A DNA stretch of 64,000 nucleotides from Haloarcula sebkhae (GCF_014647415.1 NZ_BMPD01000002.1:124001-188000), one strand, 5' to 3'. Counted from the stretch's first letter, positions 17,180 to 26,913 are shown. Translations and numbers: made by a program. The notes: generated by a model not told the origin, from the letters alone.

Positions 17180-18541
17180 ATGGATGCTGGGCGGCTTCCT
17201 GGGACCAGCGGCCCCGAGCAGATAGTGGCGCACGTCGACATGGACTGTTTCTACGCCGCCTGCGAACAGCGTCGGGAACCGGCACTCAGCGGCGAGCCAC
17301 TCGTCGTGGGGATGGGCTACGAGAACGGCGCGACCCACGGGGCCGTCGCGACAGCGAGCTACGAGGCCCGGGCGTACGGTGTCGAGTCGGCGATGGCTAT
17401 CTCCGAAGCACTGGAACGGCTCCCACGGAAGGTCGAGGCCGTCGAGGACCCGGACCTCGATGTTGAAGACGCCGGCTTCTACCGCCCGGTGGACATGGAC
17501 TTCTACGAGTCCGTCGCCGCGGATGTCCGGGACATCCTCCATACAGAAGCGGACGTCGTCCGCGAGGTGAGTATCGACGAGGCGTATCTGGATGTAACTG
17601 AGCGGGTCTCATGGGAGACTGTCGAGTCGTGGGCAAGAGATTTGAAAGACACAATCGAGTCAGCGGTCGGCGTGGTCGCGAGCGTCGGTGTCGCGCCGAC
17701 GATGAGCGCCGCGAAGGTGGCCAGCGACCGCGACAAGCCGGACGGGCTGGTCATCGTTGAACCGGGTACCGTCCGGGACTTCTTCGCCGATCTGCCCGTC
17801 GAGGACGTCCACGGCGTCGGCCCGGTCACCGCCAGGGAACTCGACTCTCTAGACGTCGGGACTGCGGGCGATCTGGCGGCCGCCGATCCGGAACTGCTGG
17901 CCGAGCGCTTCGGCGAGCGCGGCCGCGAGATACGCCGCTACGCCCGCGGCGAGGACGAGCGCTCGGTAACGCCGAAAGGCGACCCCAAGAGTCTCTCGCG
18001 GGAATCCGCGTTCACTGACGCGACGACCGATATGGAGACCAAGTGTCGGCAGGTTCGCACCCTCGCCGACGCTGTCGCTGACCGCGCACAGCGAAAGGGT
18101 GCGCGCTACCAGACTATCGGCATCAAGGTCGTGACGCCGCCCTTCGACGTGAACACGCGTGCCCGGTCGCTCCCCGGTCCGGTCGAGGAACCCGAACTGG
18201 TCAGACGCATCGCGCTGGACCTGCTCGGCGAGTTCGCCGATGATCCGGTTCGGAAGGTCGGGGTTCGCGTCTCGAACCTGGACTTCTCTGCCGGCGAACA
18301 AGCTAATCTGGACGGGTTCGGCAGTGACTCCGGAACCGAAGAGAAGAGCGATAGCTCCGTCGCCGACAACAGCTCAGAGACGGCTAAAGAACAGGACGGG
18401 GACGGACAGGTGAGACTCGGAACGTTCGGTGAGAACGACGGGGGCAGCGAGGCTGCCGAGGACACGGAGGGCGAGGGAACGGACGCCAGTGAGGCTCAGG
18501 TTTCACTCCCGCCCGGTCAGACGACGCTCGCGGATTTCTAG
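17180..18541 (+). CDS. dinB: DNA polymerase IV (Y family)
   Basis: 453-aa translesion polymerase that copies past damaged bases. Seen: metal ligand Asp in HVDMDCFYAACEQ (D20, D22), fingers motif SYEARAYGV, catalytic SIDEAYLD (D133, E134), helix-hairpin-helix VHGVGPVTARELD and the little-finger domain. An acidic, disordered linker of about 60 residues leads to the extreme C-terminus QTTLADF, a textbook PCNA-interacting (PIP) box. Start ATG at 17180 places the first catalytic Asp at residue 20 as usual; the longer frame runs back through the CCCCCA tract and is unlikely. Confidence 0.94.
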   Translation: MDAGRLPGTSGPEQIVAHVDMDCFYAACEQRREPALSGEPLVVGMGYENGATHGAVATASYEARAYGVESAMAISEALERLPRKVEAVEDPDLDVEDAGFYRPVDMDFYESVAADVRDILHTEADVVREVSIDEAYLDVTERVSWETVESWARDLKDTIESAVGVVASVGVAPTMSAAKVASDRDKPDGLVIVEPGTVRDFFADLPVEDVHGVGPVTARELDSLDVGTAGDLAAADPELLAERFGERGREIRRYARGEDERSVTPKGDPKSLSRESAFTDATTDMETKCRQVRTLADAVADRAQRKGARYQTIGIKVVTPPFDVNTRARSLPGPVEEPELVRRIALDLLGEFADDPVRKVGVRVSNLDFSAGEQANLDGFGSDSGTEEKSDSSVADNSSETAKEQDGDGQVRLGTFGENDGGSEAAEDTEGEGTDASEAQVSLPPGQTTLADF

Positions 18542-18547
18542 GGCCGC

Positions 18548-18895
18548 TCAGGCGACACCGTGTTCCAGATTCTCCAGCAGTTTCCCGACGAACAGGCCGG
18601 CTCGTGGCGAAATAGTGTCGTCGGCCGGGACTTCTGTCGGATGCGCGGCCAGCGTGTCGACGAACCGCTGGCTGTGGGTCATGGCGTGCAACATATCGAC
18701 CACGTCAACCACCAGCCCCTCGTCACTGGTGTCCATCCCGGCGTACCGTTCCTTCTCAGCCTCGGAGTAGGTGATTGTCCAGGCCGGCCCGCCGGCGGCC
18801 GCGACGATGTCCTCCAGCGGGGCCACTTCGAGCGGGCCGTCGTCACTCCCGACGTACACCGTTCCGTCCTCGACGAACGTCTCGTACCTGTCCAT
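18548..18895 (-). CDS. Small haloarchaeal protein, unknown
   Basis: 115-aa acidic protein, no recognised domain. ATG at 18893-18895 gives MDRYETFVEDGTVYVG; the 13-residue upstream extension is less likely. The C-terminal two thirds look helical (VDVVDMLHAMTHSQRFVDTLAAH). Convergent with dinB (6-bp gap) and divergent from bluB. Function unknown. Confidence 0.65.
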   Translation of the reverse strand: MDRYETFVEDGTVYVGSDDGPLEVAPLEDIVAAAGGPAWTITYSEAEKERYAGMDTSDEGLVVDVVDMLHAMTHSQRFVDTLAAHPTEVPADDTISPRAGLFVGKLLENLEHGVA

Positions 18896-19064
18896 GGCCA
18901 GCCCCAGCCGAACAAGTATGTCAAAGAACCCCACTACAATAGCCGTTACCCCGTCTCAGACTGGCTGGCAACACTCGCTATCTGTTCCGTGTTCGCATCT
19001 CGCTGTACCTGAGACCACGTTGGTCAGCACAACCGGTTTACAACTGTCGTTTGTCAGGGAAGAT

Positions 19065-19736
19065 ATGGTTGAGTTTGGACCCCGTGACCGGGAGGCAGTC
19101 TACAAGTCCATCTACTCGCGACGGGATATCAGACGATTTGTCGGCGACCCAGTTCCCGAGGAAGTGCTGGGGCGGATCTTAGATGCCGCCCACAACGCAC
19201 CCAGCGTCGGGTTCTCGCAACCGTGGGATTTCGTCGTGATAGCGGACGAGCAGACGAAATCAGCGGTCGCAGCGATTGCCGAACGGGCGATAGCCGCCGC
19301 ACGCGAAGGCTACGAGGAGCCGCGCAAATCAGATTTCGGCCAATTGAAACTGGAGGGAATAACCGATGCACCAGTGAATATCTGTGTTACCTGTGACCCC
19401 ACTCGTGATGCACCACACGTTCTCGGCCGAAACACGATGCAGCGGATGGACGTTTATTCGACGTGCCTTGCCGTCCAAAACCTCTGGCTCGCTGCCCGTG
19501 CCGAGGGTATCGGTGTCGGCTGGGTCTCGTTCCTGTACCCCCACGAACTCCGTGAGGTGTTGAACATTCCACACCACGTTCAGCCTGTGGCCTACCTCTG
19601 TGTCGGCTACCCGGAAGACGGCTTCCCTGCTGAACCGGTACTGCAACGAGAAGGCTGGCGTAGTCGCATCGACAGAACGGAACTGGTCCACTACGACGAG
19701 TGGGACCCCAGTCGGACACCCGAACCGCAGTCATAA
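19065..19736 (+). CDS. bluB: BluB-type nitroreductase (5,6-dimethylbenzimidazole synthase)
   Basis: 223-aa nitroreductase-fold flavoprotein. BluB converts reduced FMN and oxygen into 5,6-dimethylbenzimidazole, the lower ligand of cobalamin. Seen: RRDIRRF at the N-terminus, NAPSVGFSQPWDF, and the long signature AVQNLWLAARAEGIGVGWVS, which distinguishes BluB from ordinary nitroreductases. The ATG at 19065 follows an AGGGA site. No cobalamin synthesis genes adjoin it here, so the lower-ligand role rests on family resemblance alone. Confidence 0.85.
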   Translation: MVEFGPRDREAVYKSIYSRRDIRRFVGDPVPEEVLGRILDAAHNAPSVGFSQPWDFVVIADEQTKSAVAAIAERAIAAAREGYEEPRKSDFGQLKLEGITDAPVNICVTCDPTRDAPHVLGRNTMQRMDVYSTCLAVQNLWLAARAEGIGVGWVSFLYPHELREVLNIPHHVQPVAYLCVGYPEDGFPAEPVLQREGWRSRIDRTELVHYDEWDPSRTPEPQS

Positions 19737-19907
19737 CGGAGTCAGAATCGAAGCCCCGCTGATAGCACACAAGAACTTGAACCCCGAGCGACCGAGATCT
19801 CGAAGCGGTTTTGAACGAGTTCGCCCTGTGCCCAGACCTGTTCCACAGCTGATGGGCGTCTGACGGAGAGTTATGGGGCCTGCACGCCTCATTCGTGACA
19901 GAAACGC

Positions 19908-21812
19908 ATGGCAGAGACCGAACAGATAACTGTCGCGACGACGAGCGCGGGGCCGGGTGGGACCGGGGAACCGGGAGAAACTGTCAATCTCCCGGTGGTG
20001 GAACTGCTGACTGGCCGGGGGTTCATCACTGGCAAGAGCGGGTCCGGGAAGTCGAACACGGCGAGCGTTATCGCCGAGAAACTGCTGGACAACGGGTTCG
20101 GCCTGCTTATCGTCGACATCGATGGCGAGTACTACGGCCTGAAAGAGGAGTACGAGATCCTCCACGTCGGCGGTGACGAGGAGTGTGACATTCAGGTCAC
20201 GGACGACCACGCCGGCAAGATCGCGTCGCTGGCGCTGGAGCAGAACGTCCCTATCATTCTGGATATCTCGTCGTTCCTCGACGAGGAGGAAGCAGAGACG
20301 CTACTGACCGAGGTCGCCAAGCAACTGTTCGCGAAGGCGAAAAAGCAGAAACAGCCCTTCCTGATGCTCGTCGAGGAGTGCCACGAGTGGATGCCGGAGA
20401 AGGGGTCGATGGGCGAGGTCGGGAAGATGCTCATCAAGATCGGGAAACGCGGCCGGAAACACGGGCTGGGCATCGTCGGCATCAGTCAGCGCCCAGCCGA
20501 CGTGAAGAAAGACTACATCACCCAGTGCGACTGGCTGGTCTGGCATCGCCTGACCTGGAACAACGACACGAAAGTGGTCGGTCGCATCCTCGACAACAAG
20601 TACGCCGACGCCGTCGAAGACCTGGACGACGGCGAGGCGTTCATGATGAACGACTGGGCCGAGCAGGTGAGCCGGGTCCAGTTCCACCGCAAGCAGACCT
20701 TCGACGCAGGTGCGACGCCGGGCCTCGACGACTTCGAGCGTCCGGAGCTCAAGTCCGTCAGCGACGACCTCGTCTCTGAACTGGAGACCATCAGCGACGA
20801 ACAGCAGGAGACGGAGGACCGCATCAAGGAACTCCGCGAGGAACTGGACAAGAAAAACTCCCGCATCGCGGAACTGGAGGCGGAACTGCAGGACGCCCGG
20901 GACCTCTCGCGGATGGCCGAGCAGTTCACCGAAGCGATGCTGGATCAGACCGAGGACTACAACCCCGGTCGGACAGAACAGGAGAAGATGCGCCGCCAGC
21001 GTGAACGGTTCGCCGAGCAATCCACGTCGGATGGCGAGGCAGATGACGACAGTGAGGCGGACACTGACGGTCCCGACGAGCAGCCTCCGGAATCGGACGA
21101 GACCGCTGACGCCACGTCCGGCGGCGGGTTCGGTGACGCGTTCAGCGCCTTTGCCGAGGACGGGGCTGCGATGAACGGCGGGAGCGCCAGTGGCAGCGCA
21201 GACGCGAACGGCAGCAGCCCGGACGTTGAACCTGAGTCAGATACCAGCAGTGCGGACGCCGAACCGGCGTCGAACGGTCACGCTGAGAACGGTGCTGTGG
21301 CGACGAACAGGGCCAGCCCAGACAACAGTGCGGCAGCCGTGCCAGCCAACGGCCAGGCTGAGACAGACACTGCTGCGGCTGATGACAAAGCCCTAAGAGC
21401 GGCTATCGCCGAGGCCGTCGAAGCTGAGCAGTCGGACGAGGCAACTGGGGCCGCCGAGGACGAGCCGTCGTCCGATGCTGACGACCCTGCTGTCTACGCC
21501 GACCTTCGAGCCGACATCGAGGAGCTGGACCGAAAGACCCGCCGAATGCTCGCGTACTACCGCGAACAGGGTCCCGGGACGCCGCTGAACGCCCATTTCT
21601 CGGCCGGTGGCTCCGGCGATCGGACGGGGGCCTATGCGCGAAACAGGGAGCTCCGGCTCCGCGGGCTGGTCGAACACGTCGGCCGTGGAAAGTACGACAC
21701 GCGGCTGGCGGCGCTGGTTCAGGAGGAGAGCAACCGCCGACTCGACGACGACGAGGTCGAGTCAGTTGTCTCCCGACTCGAATCGGCATTTCTGGACGGG
21801 GACAGCGAGTAA
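19908..21812 (+). CDS. HerA-like P-loop ATPase with coiled coil and C-terminal wHTH-like domain
   Basis: 634-aa protein. Residues about 30-270: FtsK/HerA-type ATPase with Walker A TGKSGSGKSNT, Walker B LMLVEECHEW and the conserved SQRPADV sensor segment. Residues about 290-345: heptad-rich coiled coil (ELREELDKKNSRIAELEAELQDA). Then an acidic, Ala/Asp/Ser-rich linker of about 170 residues, and a C-terminal domain (RKTRRMLAYYREQGPGTPLNAHF ... LRLRGLVEHVG) that resembles a winged helix. HerA-like ATPases are ring motors that move DNA or proteins; no NurA nuclease gene is adjacent, so this is a stand-alone member. Confidence 0.83.
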   Translation: MAETEQITVATTSAGPGGTGEPGETVNLPVVELLTGRGFITGKSGSGKSNTASVIAEKLLDNGFGLLIVDIDGEYYGLKEEYEILHVGGDEECDIQVTDDHAGKIASLALEQNVPIILDISSFLDEEEAETLLTEVAKQLFAKAKKQKQPFLMLVEECHEWMPEKGSMGEVGKMLIKIGKRGRKHGLGIVGISQRPADVKKDYITQCDWLVWHRLTWNNDTKVVGRILDNKYADAVEDLDDGEAFMMNDWAEQVSRVQFHRKQTFDAGATPGLDDFERPELKSVSDDLVSELETISDEQQETEDRIKELREELDKKNSRIAELEAELQDARDLSRMAEQFTEAMLDQTEDYNPGRTEQEKMRRQRERFAEQSTSDGEADDDSEADTDGPDEQPPESDETADATSGGGFGDAFSAFAEDGAAMNGGSASGSADANGSSPDVEPESDTSSADAEPASNGHAENGAVATNRASPDNSAAAVPANGQAETDTAAADDKALRAAIAEAVEAEQSDEATGAAEDEPSSDADDPAVYADLRADIEELDRKTRRMLAYYREQGPGTPLNAHFSAGGSGDRTGAYARNRELRLRGLVEHVGRGKYDTRLAALVQEESNRRLDDDEVESVVSRLESAFLDGDSE

Positions 21813-21838
21813 AAACTCGTACCGCGATACCGGCGATT

Positions 21839-22486
21839 TTACAGCAGCGGTTCGACGAGGTCTTCGAGCGCTGCGCGCGGGTCGTCAGCCTTCGCAACGC
21901 CGCTGGCCAGCAGGACGCCGCTCGCGCCGAGATCGCTCGCCGAAACGAGGTCCTCGCCGGTCGAGATGCCGGCCCCACAGAGCACGTCCACGTCGCCGTT
22001 GACGCGAGCGGCGGCGTCGACCGCGCCGGTCACGATGTCCGGGTCGGCTTTGCTGACGGGCGTGCCGGTCCCGATGAGTTCCGGCGGCTCGACGGCGACG
22101 CCGTCGGGGTCGAGCGCGGCGGCCGCACCGATCTGTGCGGGATTGTTCGCACAGACGATGGTTTCGAGGTCTGCGCGGTCGGCGGCGTCGAGCGCGCCGT
22201 CGATGTCCGCGAGCTTGAGTCGGTTCTCGGAGTGGTTCAGCAGTGTGCCGACGGCACCGGCGTCCGCCGCGGCTTCGGCAAGGGTACTGCCGGTATGGCT
22301 GCCGTGTTCGACGGCGCTGACGTGCTGGGCCCACGTCTCGACACCGGTCTCCGCCACAGCGCTGATCTGTGCGGCCTGTGGCGCGACAGCGACACGAACG
22401 CCGGAATCATCACTCACGTCAGCAGCGGCGGTCGCTACTTCCACTGGATCACACGGGTACGCCTTCAGATTGACAAGGACGAACAT
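21839..22486 (-). CDS. tpiA: Triosephosphate isomerase
   Basis: 215-aa glycolytic enzyme interconverting dihydroxyacetone phosphate and glyceraldehyde 3-phosphate. Seen: VNLKAY at the N-terminus (catalytic Lys), the catalytic His region [13 protein letters not shown], catalytic Glu in [11 protein letters not shown] with the flexible loop, and phosphate-binding CGAGIS. The short length is typical of archaeal enzymes. Start ATG at 22484-22486; the longer frame adds a non-homologous 35 residues. Confidence 0.94.
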
Positions 22487-22629
22487 ACGAAACGCACCGG
22501 CTGCTGTGGGGAAATAGGTTGCGAAGCCGCCGTTTGGCGGCCCTATCACTGTGCCGTCGATCCATCTCGGTCCGGCGCTCGGGGATGACAATTATTACGC
22601 TTCAGCCGAGAGAAGAAACGAGACAAGCC

Positions 22630-23190
22630 GTGACAGCAGGGGATGACGACACACCGACCGTTCTGATAGTTGAAGACGAGCAACATCTGGCCGACCTGTA
22701 CACCGATTATTTATCCGACCAGTATCACGTCCAGACGGCCTACAGCGGCGAGGAAGGCTTGGAACTGCTGTCGCCCGACATCGACGTGGTGCTACTCGAC
22801 CGCCGGATGCCAGTCGTCTCCGGCAACGAAGTGCTCGCACAGATCGAGGAGAAAGGCCTTCGATGCCGTGTCGCGATGGTTACCGCCATCGACCCGGACT
22901 TTGACATCATCGAAATGCGCGTCGACGACTACCTTGTCAAACCTGTCACTCGCGACGACCTTCAGGAGGTCGTCGACCGACTGTACAAGATCCGAGAGTA
23001 CAACGATCGGCTCCGAACACTCACATCGAAAAAGCTCAAGCGCAACGTCCTCCGCGTGGAAAAGACCGACCGGGAACTGCAGGACAGTGAGCGCTACCAA
23101 GCCCTTCAAGATGAGATCGAAACCATCTCATCGAACGTCGAGTCACTCGCCGACGAACTCGACGTCGAGAAAGGCGACCTCCAACTGTAG
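22630..23190 (+). CDS. HalX-type response regulator
   Basis: 186-aa response regulator. Receiver with acidic pocket VEDEQ, phospho-acceptor in LLDRRMPVVSG, Thr region AMVTAID and Lys in DYLVKPVT; then a helical HalX domain (LRTLTSKKLKRNVLRVEKTDRELQDSERYQAL). I prefer GTG at 22630 because an ATTATTAC box at about 22592-22599 would place the transcript start near 22620 and the receiver then begins soon after the start; an ATG at 22585 is the alternative. No kinase adjoins it. Confidence 0.85.
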   Translation: MTAGDDDTPTVLIVEDEQHLADLYTDYLSDQYHVQTAYSGEEGLELLSPDIDVVLLDRRMPVVSGNEVLAQIEEKGLRCRVAMVTAIDPDFDIIEMRVDDYLVKPVTRDDLQEVVDRLYKIREYNDRLRTLTSKKLKRNVLRVEKTDRELQDSERYQALQDEIETISSNVESLADELDVEKGDLQL

Positions 23191-23721
23191 CTAGTCCTTT
23201 CGCTTCACGACGTCGCCGAGCGTGTACTCGCCGTCGCTGCTACCGCCCGACCACTCCGTCTCGTCGGCGCTGCCGCCAGCGCTCAGGGAGATCTCAAGCG
23301 CGCTTTCGAGTTTCTTCTGGACGTCGTCACTAGGCAGTGAGTTGCCCTGTTCGAGCTTCCGGATCAGGCTCGCCTTCTCGTTGAGTTGCTTGGCGAGTTC
23401 CTCCTGGCTGAGACCCTGGGATTCCCGACCCTTGCGGATTCGGTCGTGGTAATCCTGTGCGATCTCGTCCATCTCGTCGAACATATCCCGACGGCGGCCA
23501 CTGGACCCGCCACCACCCGAGGAACTCGACGAGGACGACGAACTCGACGACGATGACGAGGAGGACGACGTCGAGTACTTCGTCGACGTGGACGACGTCT
23601 CCTCCGTCTTGACCTCCGTGCCGAAGTCGGTACACTCGTCACAGACGTCGAGTTCGGCTCCCTCGATTTTGACGCGGTTCGGAGACGAAACCTCCGTTCC
23701 GCACATCTCGCACTGAACCAT
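23191..23721 (-). CDS. Archaeal MBF1 (multiprotein bridging factor)
   Basis: 176-aa transcription/translation factor. N-terminal zinc ribbon with CEMCG and CDEC (about residues 4-7 and 29-32), then a pure poly-Ser/Gly linker (about 17 consecutive Ser), then an HTH_3 domain (LSQEELAKQLNEKASLIRKLEQG). This order is diagnostic for aMBF1. The linker codons vary among TCG/TCC/AGC, so it is not a simple nucleotide repeat. A TTTATA box at about 23743-23749 lies about 25 nt before the ATG, so the message is probably leaderless. Confidence 0.92.
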   Translation of the reverse strand: MVQCEMCGTEVSSPNRVKIEGAELDVCDECTDFGTEVKTEETSSTSTKYSTSSSSSSSSSSSSSSSSSGGGGSSGRRRDMFDEMDEIAQDYHDRIRKGRESQGLSQEELAKQLNEKASLIRKLEQGNSLPSDDVQKKLESALEISLSAGGSADETEWSGGSSDGEYTLGDVVKRKD

Positions 23722-23762
23722 ACCGACGGCTTGGACGGGGCGCGGTATAAATGGTGCGCTGG

Positions 23763-24371
23763 CTACTCCAGCGCGGCCATCGCGTGATAGAACCGCTGGG
23801 CGGCGGTAACGTGCCCGACGACGGCGAACACTACCAGCAGCCAGCCGACCAGCGTCAGTCCGGCCAGTGCGTTCGGGACGAACGCCGTGACGCCCGTGAC
23901 GACACCGACGAGCGCGAGTCGGTCGGCGCGGCCGAGCAGGCCGCCGTACACGCGGTCGAGGCCGACCGCCTGTGCTTGCGTCCCGAGATAGGAGGTCATC
24001 AGGACGCCGGTGACCGCGGCGATGCCCAGTTCCCACTGGCTCACGCCCGCGGCGAGGCCCACGATAATGCCGATGTCGGCGTAGCGGTCCAGTACGTGGT
24101 CCAGCAGATCACCGCCCGACGACGCAACGTTCAGCTCCCGCGCGAGCGCCCCGTCTACGAGGTCGAGCCAGCCGTTCAGAAAGACGAGGACGGCACCGCC
24201 GAGATACAGCAGGGGGTCCTGCGCCGCGACGGCGTACACCCCGCCCGCAGCGAGGGCCAGCAGGAACGCGATGACGCTGACGCCATTCGGTGAGAGGCCG
24301 GCTACCTTGGCGGCGCTGACGAACGGCCCGAGCGCGCGGTCGGCCAGCGGGCGGAACTTGTCGAGCGTCAT
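23763..24371 (-). CDS. CDP-alcohol phosphatidyltransferase
   Basis: 202-aa membrane enzyme that joins a CDP-activated lipid to an alcohol phosphate. The full CDP-alcohol motif is present: D70, D73-G74, A77-R78, G87, D91 and D95 in about 26 residues. About six hydrophobic segments. In archaea such enzymes make archaetidylinositol phosphate, archaetidylglycerol or archaetidylserine; the alcohol cannot be told from the sequence. Its ATG overlaps the TGA of the adenylate kinase gene (ATGA), so the two are translationally coupled. Confidence 0.88.
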   Translation of the reverse strand: MTLDKFRPLADRALGPFVSAAKVAGLSPNGVSVIAFLLALAAGGVYAVAAQDPLLYLGGAVLVFLNGWLDLVDGALARELNVASSGGDLLDHVLDRYADIGIIVGLAAGVSQWELGIAAVTGVLMTSYLGTQAQAVGLDRVYGGLLGRADRLALVGVVTGVTAFVPNALAGLTLVGWLLVVFAVVGHVTAAQRFYHAMAALE

Positions 24372-24877
24372 AGCCAGTCGATGTAGGAGACACTCCCTGC
24401 ACTCGGCTCCCGCTCGCCGTCCACGACGGCTTGAATCTCCCGTGCCACTTCGTCGGGATCCCGGTCCGTCGTCTCGATCTCGTACACTGACTCCATGCCG
24501 TGCTCTTCGACGGCTTCCCCGAGGATGACATCGAGCGCTTCCGACTCCGCGTTCTCGTAGGCCTTCGAATCGTCGTCGCCGCGCTCCCGAAGCCGCTCAA
24601 CGATGGTTTCAGGGTGGGCTCGCAGCACAATTACCCGGTCGGCGTCGAAGTGATGCGCGAGGTGGGATTCGAACAGCACGTCGTCACGGCCGTCGAGCCA
24701 CTCGGACAGCCTGTCGAGGTCGGCAACGAGGCTCCCGCGGTCCTCGTCGATGCCCGTCGAGAACCCATCCTCGTTCTTGATCACGTCGTTGAGGTGGAGC
24801 GTGTCGAGGCCTGTATCGAGGTGTTCCACTGCTGTGGTCTTGCCCGTCCCCGGCGTCCCGGTCACGGCGACTCTCAC
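24368..24877 (-). CDS. Adenylate kinase-like NTPase (Fap7/AK6 type)
   Basis: 169-aa P-loop kinase. Seen: Walker A GTPGTGKTT at residues about 8-16, HLNDVIKNE (short NMP-binding region), FESHLAHHF and RAHPETIVERLRERG (LID-like). The compact form matches the archaeal AK6/Fap7 family, which in eukaryotes works with ribosomal protein uS11 in 40S maturation as well as acting as an adenylate kinase. The start is GTG (24875-24877), overlapping the TGA of hisC by GTGA. The same operon continues into a phosphatidyltransferase with an ATGA overlap. Confidence 0.85.
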   Translation of the reverse strand: MRVAVTGTPGTGKTTAVEHLDTGLDTLHLNDVIKNEDGFSTGIDEDRGSLVADLDRLSEWLDGRDDVLFESHLAHHFDADRVIVLRAHPETIVERLRERGDDDSKAYENAESEALDVILGEAVEEHGMESVYEIETTDRDPDEVAREIQAVVDGEREPSAGSVSYIDWL

Positions 24878-25956
24878 GGCTCGACCACCTCGATGACTTC
24901 GTTCAGTACCGAGACGGCGCGTTCCGTGTCCTCGCGCGTCCCGCAGGTGATACGGATGCATTCGGGGAGTCCGAACGAGGAACAGTCGCGGATGATGACG
25001 CCGCGCTCCTGGGCGGCATCCGCGATGGCTGACGCATCGCCGACCTCTGCGAGGATGAAGTTCCCCGCGCTGTCCCAGGTCGGCGCGTCGAGTTCCTCGG
25101 AGAGGTACTCCCGAGCCCACGAAGCGGTTTCGACGGAGCGCTCGACGTGTTCATCGTCGTCGAGCGCCGCCAGCCCGGCACGGCAGGCGAGTTCGCTGGC
25201 CGAGAACGGCGTGTTGATGCGGGCGTAGGCGTCGGCCCAGTCCTCGGGAACGACAGCGTAGCCGAGTCGAATCCCCGCGAGCCCGTACGCCTTCGAGAAC
25301 GTCCGCAGGAGCGCAACGTCGTCGCGGTCGTCCAGCAACGGCCGCTTGCTCGGCATTTCGGTGAACTCACCGTAAGCCTCGTCGACGAGGACCAGCGTCT
25401 GCTCGTCGGTTTCTTCAGCGATAGTCCGGACTGCATCGGTCGTGAACTCCGCCCCGGTCGGGTTGTGTGGGCTGGTGAGGTAGACGATGCGCTCGCCGTC
25501 GTAATCTTTCAGGACGGTGTCGGCGGTCTGAGCGAAGTCGTCAGCCTTCGAGAGCGTGTACTCGTTGACCTCGCCGTGGTGATAGCGGGCACTCATCGCG
25601 TAATACGCGAAGCCCGGCGACGGGACGAGTACCTCCTGACCGGGGTCGAGCATCGCCCGGGCGAGGCAGTCCAGCGCGCCGTCCCCGCCGTTGCTCAGCC
25701 ACACCTGTTCCGGTGTTACGTCCCACATGTCCGCCAGTTCGTCGACGAGGTCGGCGTGGGAGGCCTTCGGATAGGAGTGCATCCGTTCGGCCGACCCGCG
25801 AATCGCCTCGACGGCGTCCGGGCTCGGCCCGTACATGTTCTCGTTCGACGCCAGCTTCACCATGTCGTCCGGGTCGAGACCGAGTTCCCGGGCGACCTCC
25901 TCGATACCGCGACCTGCCCGATAGACAGTGTGAGCGGAGAGGTCCCGTGGTTCCAT
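24874..25956 (-). CDS. hisC: Histidinol-phosphate aminotransferase
   Basis: 360-aa PLP enzyme of histidine synthesis that transaminates imidazole-acetol phosphate. Seen: KLASNENMYGPSP, SPHNPTG, and DEAYGEF, with the PLP-Lys in TFSKAYGLAGIRLGY. Start ATG 25954-25956 is the first before the conserved region; the upstream 13 residues are unlikely. Lies first in a three-gene unit with overlapping start/stop codons. Some relatives also act on aromatic amino acids. Confidence 0.92.
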   Translation of the reverse strand: MEPRDLSAHTVYRAGRGIEEVARELGLDPDDMVKLASNENMYGPSPDAVEAIRGSAERMHSYPKASHADLVDELADMWDVTPEQVWLSNGGDGALDCLARAMLDPGQEVLVPSPGFAYYAMSARYHHGEVNEYTLSKADDFAQTADTVLKDYDGERIVYLTSPHNPTGAEFTTDAVRTIAEETDEQTLVLVDEAYGEFTEMPSKRPLLDDRDDVALLRTFSKAYGLAGIRLGYAVVPEDWADAYARINTPFSASELACRAGLAALDDDEHVERSVETASWAREYLSEELDAPTWDSAGNFILAEVGDASAIADAAQERGVIIRDCSSFGLPECIRITCGTREDTERAVSVLNEVIEVVEP

Positions 25957-26214
25957 GGCTGTGCAAAACGGACGGGGCGGCTTAAGCGTGCTCACATCGG
26001 GCGTGGCCGTAGCTCCCCCAGCCAGTTTCGCACAGAAATCCGCTGGCGGCTTCCCGTGAGAAACCCGTCGATGACGGGTAAGGCACGGAATGGCACGCTC
26101 CCCACCGAATCCCTGTCAGTCAGTGGTAATGAGCGTTACGGTGAACCACTGTCTAGTCGCCGACAGCCATAGCCACCGAAAACGGTAACACACCATAGGC
26201 CCTGTTAGCCTGCA

Positions 26215-26913
26215 ATGCCGCTTCTCATCGATATTCGGAAACTCACGCTCATTACGCGGCTCATTCAGGACGGGGCCGAGCAGGTCGCCGATTCGCTGGC
26301 GACGCTGGCCGGCGTCGACGCCGCCGTCGAGATCAAGAGTCTCTCGTTCGTCCAACCGGAGGATATCGCCACGGAAATGGGCGGCGGGAATATCTACAGC
26401 GCTCGTGTCCGGCTGACAGAGCCGCCCTACGGCGTCTTCCTGATGACGTTCGAGACGGAGACGGCCGCGGAGATTGCGGAGCTGATGACCGGCTCCAGCG
26501 TTGACGATGGGTTCACACAGCTCCACGAATCCGCACTGCAGGAGATGTGTAACATCCTCACATCGGGCTTCATCGACGGCATCGCGAACACGCTGAACGC
26601 GACCATCAACATGGGGACGCCGACGGTGGTCCAGGACGACGCGACCGAGATCGCCGACAAGGCGCTCTCGCATGTCCGACGGGACTCGCTGACTATCGTG
26701 CTCGACTCGCTCGTCGACATCAAGGAGAGCGATGTCGCGTTCTCGCTCCGCATCTTCCTCATCCCCGACCCCGGCTCGTTCGTCCACCTTATCGACCAAC
26801 TGGACTACGACACCGACCGCGAGACGCACATCTCTGCCGACACCGACGCGGTCACAGAGCTCGATATGTCGGGTGATGCGGACGCCCTCGATGCCTTTGA
26901 TTCTTCGGAGTAA
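26215..26913 (+). CDS. cheC: CheC-family CheY-P phosphatase
   Basis: 232-aa chemotaxis/archaellum signalling phosphatase that removes phosphate from CheY. Seen: the family consensus E-x-x-N-x(22)-P as E in LHESALQEMCN and P in NMGTP (about residues 101-130); the second repeat (SHVRRDSLTIVLDSL) lacks the E-x-x-N. The acidic C-terminal tail is haloarchaeal. Haloarchaea usually have several CheC paralogues; which of these it is cannot be told. No other che gene is in the window. Confidence 0.85.
   Translation: MPLLIDIRKLTLITRLIQDGAEQVADSLATLAGVDAAVEIKSLSFVQPEDIATEMGGGNIYSARVRLTEPPYGVFLMTFETETAAEIAELMTGSSVDDGFTQLHESALQEMCNILTSGFIDGIANTLNATINMGTPTVVQDDATEIADKALSHVRRDSLTIVLDSLVDIKESDVAFSLRIFLIPDPGSFVHLIDQLDYDTDRETHISADTDAVTELDMSGDADALDAFDSSE

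Noticed and set aside
24661-24680. GGGATTCGAAC as a tRNA T-arm
   Set aside because: Inside the adenylate kinase gene with no acceptor or anticodon arm; chance match.
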